Source: CAVTRI01 sp963737075
GTDB taxonomy: Bacteria > Actinomycetota > Acidimicrobiia > Acidimicrobiales > Palsa-688
Direction of reading: 5' to 3'
DNA length: 64,000 nt
Assembly: GCA_963737075.1 (NCBI GenBank)
Contig: CAVTRI010000002.1
Location: forward strand, 2,108,001 to 2,172,000
In this document: one piece after another, positions 34,563-42,144 of the stretch
Numbering within the stretch: the first letter of the stretch is position 1
Layout: the number at the start of each line of letters is the position of its first letter
The notes under the pieces: generated by a model
Told to the model about the DNA's origin: nothing
What the model saw: only the letters and a program-made list of their open reading frames with translations
Database searches by the model: none
Position numbers and translations under genes: made by a program

Positions 34563-36404
34563 GTGTCTGAGGCTGCCGAACCCGAGCCGTATCAATCGCT
34601 CTACCGTCGCTACCGGCCGCAGCGATTCGACGAGGTCCGGGGCCAGGAGCATGTGACGCGGGCCCTGCGCAACTCGGTCCGGGAGAGCCGGGTGGCCCAT
34701 GCGTACCTCTTCTCAGGGCCCAGAGGCACCGGCAAGACCAGCACCGCCCGCATCCTCGCCATGGCGCTCAACTGCGAGCACCCCGTCGACGGCGAGCCGG
34801 ACGGCACCTGCCCGTCGTGCGTGGAAATCCGCCGCGGGGCCTCGGTCGACGTGCACGAGCTCGACGCCGCTTCTAACCGAAGGCTGGAGGAGATGCGCGA
34901 GCTGCTGTCCCGGGTGGCGTTGGGGACCCGCGGACGGTGGAAGGTCTACATCATCGACGAGGTGCACCAGCTGACGCCCGACGCGGCCAGCGCGCTGCTC
35001 AAGACCCTGGAGGAGCCGCCCGGCCACGTCGTCTTTGTCTTGGCCACCACCGACCCGCAGCGGGTGCTCCCAACGATCAGAAGCCGAACGCAGCACTTCG
35101 AGTTTCGGTTGCTACCCGCCGACGTGCTCGGTGATCTGCTTCGCGACGTCAATGTGGCGGCGTCGCTCGGGGTGCCCGCGGAGGCCATCGACCTGGTGGT
35201 ACGCCGGGGCCACGGATCGGCGCGTGACGCGTTGTCCGTGCTGGATCAGGTCGCGGCGGCCGGCTCGGTGGACGACGAGGGGGCCGCCGTCGACGAGGTG
35301 ATCGATGCCCTCGCCGAGCGAGACGCCGCCCGGGTGTTGCTGGCGGTCGCAGAGGCGGTGTCCGCCGGTCGGGATCCGCGGCGCTTCGCGACCGATGTGC
35401 TGGCCCATCTGCGCAACGGGTTCCTCATGCTGCAGGCGCGCAGCCTGGTCCTCCTCTCCGATGACGCGGCCGCCCGGGTGCTCGAGCAGGCCAACCGTCT
35501 CGGACTGGTGCGCCTGGTTAAAGCGATGGAGGTCGTTGGGCAGGCGGCGGCAGACATGCGCGAGTCGGTCGACCCGCGGGTCACCCTCGAGGTCGCGCTC
35601 GTACGTCTGGCCGCGCCCACACTCGACGACGACCGCGCCGCGTTGGTCGAGCGCGTCGAGCGTCTCGAGCGGGCGGTGGCCGCGGGGGCAACAGGCGTGG
35701 CGACATTGCCCGGCGGTACCGGGCTCGGCGACCCGGCGCCTCCGGTCTCATCACCACCACTGCAGCCGGCGCCCCCACCGCTGCGGCCGCCTGCACCGCG
35801 CCTGGGTACGCCCGGCGAGCAAGACGATACGTCGGGAGGGACGAACCCCGGTCTAGCGGCGGCGCGGCGCGCGCTGGGTGCTCATCGCGACCCGGCCGGC
35901 CCGGCCGACGAGTTGACGTCGGGGCCGCCGCCGGTTGTGGATCCCTCGCAAAGCCGCGGTTCATCGGCCGGCGGCTCCTCCCCTCCGACCGGCCCGCACA
36001 CAAAGTCGGCACTCCCGTCGCGTGACGAGCTGACGACGGCCTGGGGGGACCGCATCGTCTCTGACCTGCGCCCTGCGGTGAAGGTGTACTTGTTGCCTGG
36101 ACGGTTCATCGACGTCGGTGACGGGGCGGCCACCTACGCCTTGCCTGACCGCGGCCTGCTTGCGCGGGCTGAAACCGTGAAGGCGGAGGCGGAGCACGCG
36201 CTGGCGGCGCACTTCGGGCGGCCCGTTCCACTCAGGCTCGTCCTCGAAGGGGACGCGACGCCAGCAGCGTCAGCGGCGGACCCGCCCGATGAGGATCCGT
36301 CCGCTTACCAGTGGGAGGCCATGGAAGACGCCGATCCGGCAGTAGTCTCTCCCGCGCAGCGCCTGTTAGATGCCTTTCCCGGCGCCGAGGAGGTGGAGCT
36401 TTGA
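34563..36404 (+). CDS. dnaX: DNA polymerase III subunit gamma/tau
   Basis: 613 residues from GTG 34563, immediately before EPYQSLYRRYRPQRF, the standard DnaX beginning. Walker A GPRGTGKTST, Walker B IIDEVHQL, sensor residues and SRC-like LEEPP are present, and a zinc-binding cysteine cluster (NCEHP, CPSC) lies in domain I. A Pro/Gly-rich linker leads to a C-terminal tau-like domain. It is the clamp-loader ATPase of the replisome. The gene is coupled to ybaB by a 4-nt overlap (TTGA). Confidence 0.97.
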   Translation: MSEAAEPEPYQSLYRRYRPQRFDEVRGQEHVTRALRNSVRESRVAHAYLFSGPRGTGKTSTARILAMALNCEHPVDGEPDGTCPSCVEIRRGASVDVHELDAASNRRLEEMRELLSRVALGTRGRWKVYIIDEVHQLTPDAASALLKTLEEPPGHVVFVLATTDPQRVLPTIRSRTQHFEFRLLPADVLGDLLRDVNVAASLGVPAEAIDLVVRRGHGSARDALSVLDQVAAAGSVDDEGAAVDEVIDALAERDAARVLLAVAEAVSAGRDPRRFATDVLAHLRNGFLMLQARSLVLLSDDAAARVLEQANRLGLVRLVKAMEVVGQAAADMRESVDPRVTLEVALVRLAAPTLDDDRAALVERVERLERAVAAGATGVATLPGGTGLGDPAPPVSSPPLQPAPPPLRPPAPRLGTPGEQDDTSGGTNPGLAAARRALGAHRDPAGPADELTSGPPPVVDPSQSRGSSAGGSSPPTGPHTKSALPSRDELTTAWGDRIVSDLRPAVKVYLLPGRFIDVGDGAATYALPDRGLLARAETVKAEAEHALAAHFGRPVPLRLVLEGDATPAASAADPPDEDPSAYQWEAMEDADPAVVSPAQRLLDAFPGAEEVEL

Positions 36405-36811
36405 CGACCGAGGGGCCGAGCGGCCCGGCGTCGACGCCGCCCGGAGCGGGGTCCGAGGGCCCGAGCGACCCGGCGGCAACGGAGCCCGCAACCGGGCCGG
36501 AAGCACAGGGACTTGATCTGGGCGCCCTCATGGCGCAGCTCGGACATGTACAGGAGAGCCTTCAGGCGGCCCAGCAGTCGGCTGCCACCACCGTCGTCGT
36601 CGGCAGCGCCGGCGGCGGGGCGGTCAAGGTCACGACCACCGGCGGGCTGGAGGTCCAATCGGTTGCCATTGACCCGTCGGTTGTCGATCCCGCCGATGTG
36701 CCGATGCTGGAGGACCTGGTCCTCGCTGCCATTCGGGATGCCATCGAGCAGGTGCAGGGTCTGCACCACCAAGCGCTCGGAGGGTTTTCTGGTCTGTTCG
36801 GCGCCCCCTAG
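36401..36811 (+). CDS. ybaB: YbaB/EbfC family nucleoid-associated protein
   Basis: 136 residues starting at TTG 36401, with GAGGTGGAG upstream; its start overlaps the dnaX stop. The first 35 residues are Pro/Gly/Ala-rich and variable; the rest matches YbaB (QESLQAAQQ, GGAVKVTTTGGLEVQSVAIDP, then LEDLVLAAIRDAIEQ). It binds DNA and is almost always between dnaX and recR, as here. Typical YbaB is about 105 residues; the extra length is the low-complexity N-terminus. Confidence 0.92.
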   Translation: MTTEGPSGPASTPPGAGSEGPSDPAATEPATGPEAQGLDLGALMAQLGHVQESLQAAQQSAATTVVVGSAGGGAVKVTTTGGLEVQSVAIDPSVVDPADVPMLEDLVLAAIRDAIEQVQGLHHQALGGFSGLFGAP

Positions 36812-36834
36812 TGGGGCCGGGTCGGAGGCGGTAG

Positions 36835-37449
36835 GTGTACACGGGAGCTGTCCAGGACCTCATCGATGAGCTCGGCCGCCTTCCCGGCATAGGCCCGAAG
36901 TCGGCCCAGCGCATCGCCTTCTATCTGCTCAAGCTCCCGAGAGACGAAGCGGTGCGCCTGGCCCGGGCCATCGATGTGGTCAAAGACCAGGTGTCGTGGT
37001 GTGGACGCTGCTTCAACGTCGCCGAACGCTCGGGCGAGGAACGCACAGAATGCGCCATCTGCCTAGACCCGCAGCGCGACCCATCGGTCCTTTGCGTGGT
37101 CGAGGAGCCTCGCGACATCGTGGCCGTTGAGAAGACCCGCGAGTACCGCGGCCGTTACCACGTGCTGCAGGGAGCGATCAGCCCGATCGACGGCATCGGC
37201 CCCGAGCAGCTGCGGGTGCGGGAGCTGTTGGCCCGCATCGGCGAAGAGGCCGTCACCGAGGTGATCCTCTGTACCAATCCGAACATCGAAGGCGACGCCA
37301 CTGCCCTGTACCTGGCCTCGCTGCTGAACGACCTGCCGGTCAAGGTCACTCGCATCGCGAGCGGCCTTCCCGTCGGCGGTGACCTGGAGTACGCCGACGA
37401 GCTGACCCTCGGCCGAGCGCTGGAGGGCCGGCGAGAGGTCGGCGCCTAA
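36835..37449 (+). CDS. recR: Recombination mediator RecR
   Basis: 204 residues, typical length. Helix-hairpin-helix (LPGIGPKSAQRIAFY), C4 zinc finger (CGRC and CAIC), and Toprim domain (LCVVEEPRDIVAVE) in order. Acts with RecF/RecO to load RecA. GTG start at 36835. Ends overlapping a convergent gene by 4 nt. Confidence 0.98.
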   Translation: MYTGAVQDLIDELGRLPGIGPKSAQRIAFYLLKLPRDEAVRLARAIDVVKDQVSWCGRCFNVAERSGEERTECAICLDPQRDPSVLCVVEEPRDIVAVEKTREYRGRYHVLQGAISPIDGIGPEQLRVRELLARIGEEAVTEVILCTNPNIEGDATALYLASLLNDLPVKVTRIASGLPVGGDLEYADELTLGRALEGRREVGA

Positions 37450-38330
37450 CCAGCGTGGTCGAGCGCCTGCAGGAGCGCGAGGATCGCCGCATTGAGCGGG
37501 ACGTCGATTGCGTGTCGCGCCGCGCGGCGCACAATCTCGCCGGTGATGGCGTCCCACTCCAAAGGGCGCCCCGCTAGGCGGTCGTAGAGCATCGAGCTGC
37601 CCGTGCGGCCGCCATAGCGGCCGGTAGCACCCACGACCCGCTCGACGTCTTCGTCGTCCAAGGCGGCGCCCTCGGCTCGACCAACCGCCACCGCCTCGCG
37701 GACCAGCCCCCTCGCCAGCTCGGCGACAGCCGGTTCGCGAAGGACGTCGGTCCGGCGCATGGTCAGCACCGTGAGCGGATTGGCCACCACGTTGCCGAGG
37801 AGTTTCCGCCAGGCTGCTGTCCGGAAATCATGGATCATGCGGGCCTCCAGATGGGAGCTCCCGAGCAGGTCCGCGATCCGGACCCCCGTTGGTCCTGCCG
37901 GCACTACGACCCGGTTCCCCGCGTAGTGCGCGATCCGTCCGGGACCGATCCGCTCGGCGGCGATATAGAGGAGGGCGGAAACCACTTCACCGGCGGGGAT
38001 CAGCGGCCGAAGCGCCTCCGCCCGATCGAGGCCGTTTTGCGCGGCGACGGTCAGGGTGTCCGATCGGCACAGGTGAGCCAGCCAGACGGCAGCGCCCGGG
38101 GTGTCCTGCGTCTTGGTGGTAACCCACACGACGTCTACCGGCCCGACGGCAGAGGAGTCGGTGATGACAGGCGCATTCACGTCGACGGTCACACCGTCGG
38201 GTGATGTGACGTGGAGCGCGTCGACGGGTGTGCGGGCGCAGATCCAGATCTCGGCCTCGGTGGCGGCCAAAGCTGCCGCCAGCACCCCGGCCATGGCGCC
38301 GGTACCGATGACCGCAACGCGGTCGGCCAC
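37446..38330 (-). CDS. panE: Ketopantoate reductase-like (PanE/ApbA family) oxidoreductase
   Basis: 294 residues, starting at GTG. The Rossmann motif VAVIGTGAMAG, the family lysine Lys176 (TAAWRKLLGNVVANPLTVL region) and the C-terminal helical domain are present. It should reduce 2-dehydropantoate to pantoate with NADPH for coenzyme A synthesis, although many paralogues act on other 2-keto acids. It directly follows the thiolase gene on the same strand (3-nt gap), so they likely form an operon. Confidence 0.85.
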   Translation of the reverse strand: MADRVAVIGTGAMAGVLAAALAATEAEIWICARTPVDALHVTSPDGVTVDVNAPVITDSSAVGPVDVVWVTTKTQDTPGAAVWLAHLCRSDTLTVAAQNGLDRAEALRPLIPAGEVVSALLYIAAERIGPGRIAHYAGNRVVVPAGPTGVRIADLLGSSHLEARMIHDFRTAAWRKLLGNVVANPLTVLTMRRTDVLREPAVAELARGLVREAVAVGRAEGAALDDEDVERVVGATGRYGGRTGSSMLYDRLAGRPLEWDAITGEIVRRAARHAIDVPLNAAILALLQALDHAG

Positions 38331-38333
38331 GGT

Positions 38334-39524
38334 CTACCGGTTCGGAGAACGGACCACCAGTGCATCGCCCTGTCCGCCACCGCCACAAAGAGCGGCCACC
38401 CCGACCCCCCCGCCACGGCGCCGCAGCTGGTGGAGGAGCGTGAGGGCTAGCCGGTTGCCAGAAGCGCCGATCGGGTGGCCGAGCGCCACGGCGCCGCCGT
38501 TGACGTTTACGGATTCGGGGTCCAGGTTCAGGTCGTCGATCGATGCCAGCGCCACGGCCGCGAACGCTTCGTTGAACTCCCAGACGTCGACGTCGGACAC
38601 CCTATAGCCGGCCTTCTCGAGGGCAACCGCGCTCGAGTGCGACGGCTGGGTCATCAGGCAGGTGTCGGGGCCCGCCACCATCCCATAACTAACCACCTCG
38701 CCGAGAGGCACGACACCGTAGCGTGCGGCGGCCGCCTTCGACATGACGACCGTTGCCGACGCGCCGTCGGAGATCTGGCTGGCGTTGCCGGCCGTGATGG
38801 TTCCACCGTCAGCGAAAGCCGGCTTCAGGTTGGCGAGGCTCTCAGCCGTCGTGCCGGGCCGCACTCCTTCGTCGGTGTCGACAACCACCGCGTCGCCCCG
38901 TCGCTGAGGGATGGCGACCGGCACGATCTCCTCGGCGAGCTTTCCGTCCTTGGTGGCGGCCGCCGCCCGCTCGTGCGACGCCGCTGCGAAGGCGTCCTGG
39001 CGTTCGCGGCTCACGGCCGGGAACTGCGGCAGGTGCCGTTCGGTGTCCGTCCCCATCGACAGGTGGGACCCGGCGTCCTCCAAGCCGTCGTACATCATGG
39101 CGTCCTGAAGGGTGGCGGAACCGAGCCGGTAGCCGCTTCGAGCACCAAGGAGCAGGTGCGGGGCGCTGGTCATCGACTCCATGCCGCCGGCGACGATGAC
39201 CTCGGCGTCCCCCGCATTGATCATCAGATCGGCCTGGTAGATCGCGTTGAGGCCCGACAGGCAGACCTTGTTGACGATCGTGGCGGGCGTGGACATCGGG
39301 ATGCCGGCGCGCGTTGCCGCCTGGCGGGCCGGGACCTGCCCGGTGCCGGCGAGCAGCACCTGGCCCATGATCACGTACTCGACGTCCGTTGGCGGGACCG
39401 CCGCGCGCTCCAGAGCGGCCGCGATGGCCACCCCGCCGAGTTCGGCCGCGGACAGCGAGGCCAGCGCTCCCGACAACTTCCCGATCGGGGTGCGAGCCCC
39501 GGCAACGATCACAGAACCTGGCAT
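38334..39524 (-). CDS. Acetyl-CoA C-acetyltransferase (thiolase)
   Basis: 396 residues, normal length for thiolase II. The active-site nucleophile Cys88 lies in NKVCLSGLNAIYQADL, the His in ALGHPIGASG, and the second Cys in AALCGGGGQG. It forms acetoacetyl-CoA from two acetyl-CoA, feeding PHB or ethylmalonyl-CoA assimilation, or works in reverse in fat degradation. Divergent from the epimerase gene, with the tandem-repeat array between them. Confidence 0.96.
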   Translation of the reverse strand: MPGSVIVAGARTPIGKLSGALASLSAAELGGVAIAAALERAAVPPTDVEYVIMGQVLLAGTGQVPARQAATRAGIPMSTPATIVNKVCLSGLNAIYQADLMINAGDAEVIVAGGMESMTSAPHLLLGARSGYRLGSATLQDAMMYDGLEDAGSHLSMGTDTERHLPQFPAVSRERQDAFAAASHERAAAATKDGKLAEEIVPVAIPQRRGDAVVVDTDEGVRPGTTAESLANLKPAFADGGTITAGNASQISDGASATVVMSKAAAARYGVVPLGEVVSYGMVAGPDTCLMTQPSHSSAVALEKAGYRVSDVDVWEFNEAFAAVALASIDDLNLDPESVNVNGGAVALGHPIGASGNRLALTLLHQLRRRGGGVGVAALCGGGGQGDALVVRSPNR

Positions 39525-39542
39525 GCCACGCAGTCTACGGTG

Positions 39543-39796
39543 ACGACCTCTGGCAGCCCGCTCTTGGCGGCGGGGCCGCCGGGCCGCTGGGGCCCCGGTC
39601 GCCGAGGCGACCTCTGGCAGCCCGCTCTTGGCGGCGGGGCCGCCGGGCCGCTGGGGCCCCGGTCGCCGAGGCGACCTCTGGCAGCCCGCTCTTGGCGGCG
39701 GGGCCGCCGGGCCGCTGGGCCCCGGTCGCCGAGGCGACCTCTGGCAGCCCGCTCTTGGCGGCGGGACCGCCGGGCCGCTGGGCCCCGGTCGCCGAG
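39543..39796. repeat. Four tandem 63-64-nt GC-rich repeats
   Basis: Units start at 39543, 39607, 39671 and 39734; the first two are 64 nt, the next two 63 (one g lost in ctgggg). A partial fifth copy (39797 on) merges into the native sequence gcgacctctggagcccctaccttggaggc before ATG 39826. Each unit is strongly GC-rich with internal inverted repeats such as ggcggcggggccgcc. They fill the intergenic region between the divergent thiolase and epimerase genes. They are not CRISPR: there are no spacers. Confidence 0.93.
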
Positions 39797-39825
39797 GCGA
39801 CCTCTGGAGCCCCTACCTTGGAGGC

Positions 39826-40224
39826 ATGTTCACCGAGCTCGACCACGTGGCCATCGCGGTGCGCGATCTCGACGCAGCCGTGTCGTGGTACCAGGAGGCG
39901 TTCGGCGCCACCGTCACCCACCGCGAGCGTGTTGAGCGCGACGGCGTCGAAGAGGCGCTCCTCGGCGTCGCCGACTCCTACGTGCAGCTGCTCACGCCGA
40001 TCCGCGAGGATTCACCGGTCGCCAAGTTCCTCGACACGAAGGGCGAAGGGCTTCATCACGTCGGCTACCGCGTCGCCAACTGTGGCGTTGCCCTTCGCAC
40101 CGCCGTGGCCGCCGGGGCTCGAGCCATCGACGCCGAACCGCGGCCCGGCTCCCGAGGAACGACGGTCGCCTTTCTCCATCCAAAAACCGGATTCGGCACC
40201 CTCATCGAGTTGGTCCAAGAGTGA
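39826..40224 (+). CDS. Methylmalonyl/ethylmalonyl-CoA epimerase-like VOC protein
   Basis: 132 residues from ATG 39826, with GGAGG just upstream. Two VOC modules carry the metal ligands expected for the epimerase: His7 in LDHVAIAVRDL, His in GLHHVGYRV and Glu in TLIELVQE. HHVGYRVAN and FLHPK close to the end are typical of the family. It interconverts (R)- and (S)-methylmalonyl-CoA (or ethylmalonyl-CoA). Overlaps the Map gene by 4 nt (GTGA). Longer upstream frames only read the tandem repeats. Confidence 0.93.
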   Translation: MFTELDHVAIAVRDLDAAVSWYQEAFGATVTHRERVERDGVEEALLGVADSYVQLLTPIREDSPVAKFLDTKGEGLHHVGYRVANCGVALRTAVAAGARAIDAEPRPGSRGTTVAFLHPKTGFGTLIELVQE

Positions 40225-41156
40225 ACAAGGTCCTCCTCAAGTCCAACGACCCGTGCTGGTGTGGCAGCGGCCGCAAGTACAAGCGCTGCCATAAGGGCCT
40301 GGAAGGGCGGGTCCTCCCCGGCCGGGTGTCGCCCATGCGTGCCGTGCCCGGCAACATCCCGCCGACGCCGTACTACGCCTCCGGCGTCGTCTCCCGACTC
40401 GACGAGCCGATGGTCAAGCCTCCCGACGTGATCGCCCGCATGCGAGCCGCCGGCCGGGTCGCGGCCGAGGTGCTGGCGGAGACCGGCGCCGCCGTCGCCC
40501 CCGGGGTGACGACCGAGGAGCTCGACGTGATCGCCCACGAGGCCTACCTGACGCGGAATGCCTTCCCCTCGACCCTCAATTACCACGGCTACCCCAAGTC
40601 GATCTGCACCTCGGTCAACGAGGTCATCTGCCACGGGATTCCCGACGACCGCCCCCTCGAGGACGGAGACATCGTCAACATCGACGTCACCGCCTACCTC
40701 GACGGCGTGCACGGGGACTGCAACGCCACCTTCCTGTGCGGTGACGTGGACGAGCCGTCCCGACGGCTGGTCGAGGTGACCCGCGAGTGCCGGGACCGGG
40801 GGATCGCCGCGGTGGTGCCCGGCCGGCCTATCTCTGACATCGGCCAGGCCATCGAGGAGCACGCCCATGCCCACGGCTACGGCGTGGTGCGCACGTTCGT
40901 GGGGCACGGGATCGGCGGCCAATTCCACATGCCTCCGACCGTTCCGCACTATTACGTGCCAGAGGCGACGACGGTCATGGAGCCCGGGATGACGTTCACC
41001 ATCGAGCCGATGATCACCGTGGGCACGTGGCGGGAGAAGATGTGGGACAACGGCTGGACGGCGGTCACCGCGGACGGGCGGCGCACCGCCCAGTTCGAGC
41101 ACACGATCGTCGTGACCGATCACGGCGCCGAGGTCCTCACCCCCCAGCCGAACTGA
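40221..41156 (+). CDS. map: Type I methionine aminopeptidase with N-terminal SEC-C motif
   Basis: 311 residues, starting at GTG. The N-terminus carries a SEC-C zinc motif (NDPCWCGSGRKYKRCH), as in the longer actinobacterial MAPs that dock on the ribosome. The catalytic domain has the five metal ligands: Asp and Asp in IVNIDVTAYLDGVHGDCNATF (part), His in FVGHGIG, Glu in FTIEPM and Glu in QFEHTI. It removes initiator Met cotranslationally. Overlaps the epimerase by 4 nt; the exonuclease follows after 6 nt. Confidence 0.96.
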   Translation: MNKVLLKSNDPCWCGSGRKYKRCHKGLEGRVLPGRVSPMRAVPGNIPPTPYYASGVVSRLDEPMVKPPDVIARMRAAGRVAAEVLAETGAAVAPGVTTEELDVIAHEAYLTRNAFPSTLNYHGYPKSICTSVNEVICHGIPDDRPLEDGDIVNIDVTAYLDGVHGDCNATFLCGDVDEPSRRLVEVTRECRDRGIAAVVPGRPISDIGQAIEEHAHAHGYGVVRTFVGHGIGGQFHMPPTVPHYYVPEATTVMEPGMTFTIEPMITVGTWREKMWDNGWTAVTADGRRTAQFEHTIVVTDHGAEVLTPQPN

Positions 41157-41162
41157 CGGCCG

Positions 41163-42038
41163 ATGGAGGTCCACCTGGTCGACGGGACCTACGAGCTGTT
41201 CCGGCACTTTTATGGCGCCCCGCCGCACCGCACGGCGGCGGGCCACGAGGTGGGCGCCGTGCGGGGGGTGCTCTCCTCGTTGCTGGCGATGCTCGCGGAC
41301 GGGGCGACGCACGTCGGGGTGGCTACCGACCGCGTGATCGAATCGTTTCGCAACGACCTGTGGCCGGGTTACAAGACCGGTGCCGGCGTCGAGCCGGTCC
41401 TGTGGTCGCAGTCGGGCCCCCTGGAGCGAGCCATGGTCGCCTTGGGGCTCGTGGTGTGGCCGATGGTCGAGCTCGAGGCGGATGACGCCTTGGCGAGCGC
41501 GGCGAAGGTGGCGGCGGCCGACCCCGCAGTCGAGCGCGTGGTGATCTGCACGCCGGACAAAGACCTCGGCCAGTGCGTGGTCGATCGACGGGTGGTCCAG
41601 CTCGACCGCAGAAAGCGGGTCATTTTGGACGAGGCCGGGGTCCGCGCCAAGTTCGGGGTCGGGCCGGAGTCGATCCCTGACTATCTGGCGCTGGTGGGGG
41701 ACAGCGCGGACGGCTTTCCCGGGCTCCCCGGGTTCGGGGCGAAGACCGCCAGTGTGATCCTGGCTCGCTATGAGCACCTTGAGGGAATCCCCACCGCCGC
41801 CGGCCAGTGGGAGGTGCCGGTGCGGGGGACGAGAACGCTGGCAGCCACGCTGGTGGCCGAGTGGGACCGGGCGATGCTGTTCCGGGACCTCGCCACGCTT
41901 CGCACGCAGCCGCCGGTGATCACGGCGGTCGACGACCTCCGGTGGCGGGGGCCGACCGAGGAATTCGCGGCGGTGGCCGAGTTCGTCGAGCAGCCGGCCC
42001 TGAGCACGCGAGCGGCGCAGTTGGCAGCCGCTCGCTAG
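41163..42038 (+). CDS. 5'-3' exonuclease (PolA N-terminal domain-like)
   Basis: 291 residues. A stand-alone homologue of the PolA 5' nuclease: HLVDGTYELFRHF at the N-terminus, VELEADDALASAAKV and CTPDKDLGQCV for metal binding, and the helix-hairpin-helix LVGDSADGFPGLPGFGAKTA. It should remove RNA primers or flaps. No polymerase domain follows. Likely co-transcribed with map. Confidence 0.9.
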   Translation: MEVHLVDGTYELFRHFYGAPPHRTAAGHEVGAVRGVLSSLLAMLADGATHVGVATDRVIESFRNDLWPGYKTGAGVEPVLWSQSGPLERAMVALGLVVWPMVELEADDALASAAKVAAADPAVERVVICTPDKDLGQCVVDRRVVQLDRRKRVILDEAGVRAKFGVGPESIPDYLALVGDSADGFPGLPGFGAKTASVILARYEHLEGIPTAAGQWEVPVRGTRTLAATLVAEWDRAMLFRDLATLRTQPPVITAVDDLRWRGPTEEFAAVAEFVEQPALSTRAAQLAAAR

Positions 42039-42144
42039 CGGCCGGGTGCCGGGCCGGGCGGCAGGGGCTCGGTGCCGGGCGGGGCGCCACGGGAGGTCAG
42101 GGTCCTGCCGCAAGCCAACGAGGTCTGCATACGCTCCGTTTGGT

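Noticed and set aside
39543..39796. Possible CRISPR array
   Set aside because: The units are directly adjoining with no unique spacers, 63-64 nt long, and grade into the epimerase ribosome-binding site. No cas genes are present.
39628..39825. Longer N-terminus for the epimerase reading through the tandem repeats
   Set aside because: It would be repeats of a Gly/Pro/Arg peptide with no start signal; VOC epimerases start as in ATG 39826, which has GGAGG directly upstream.
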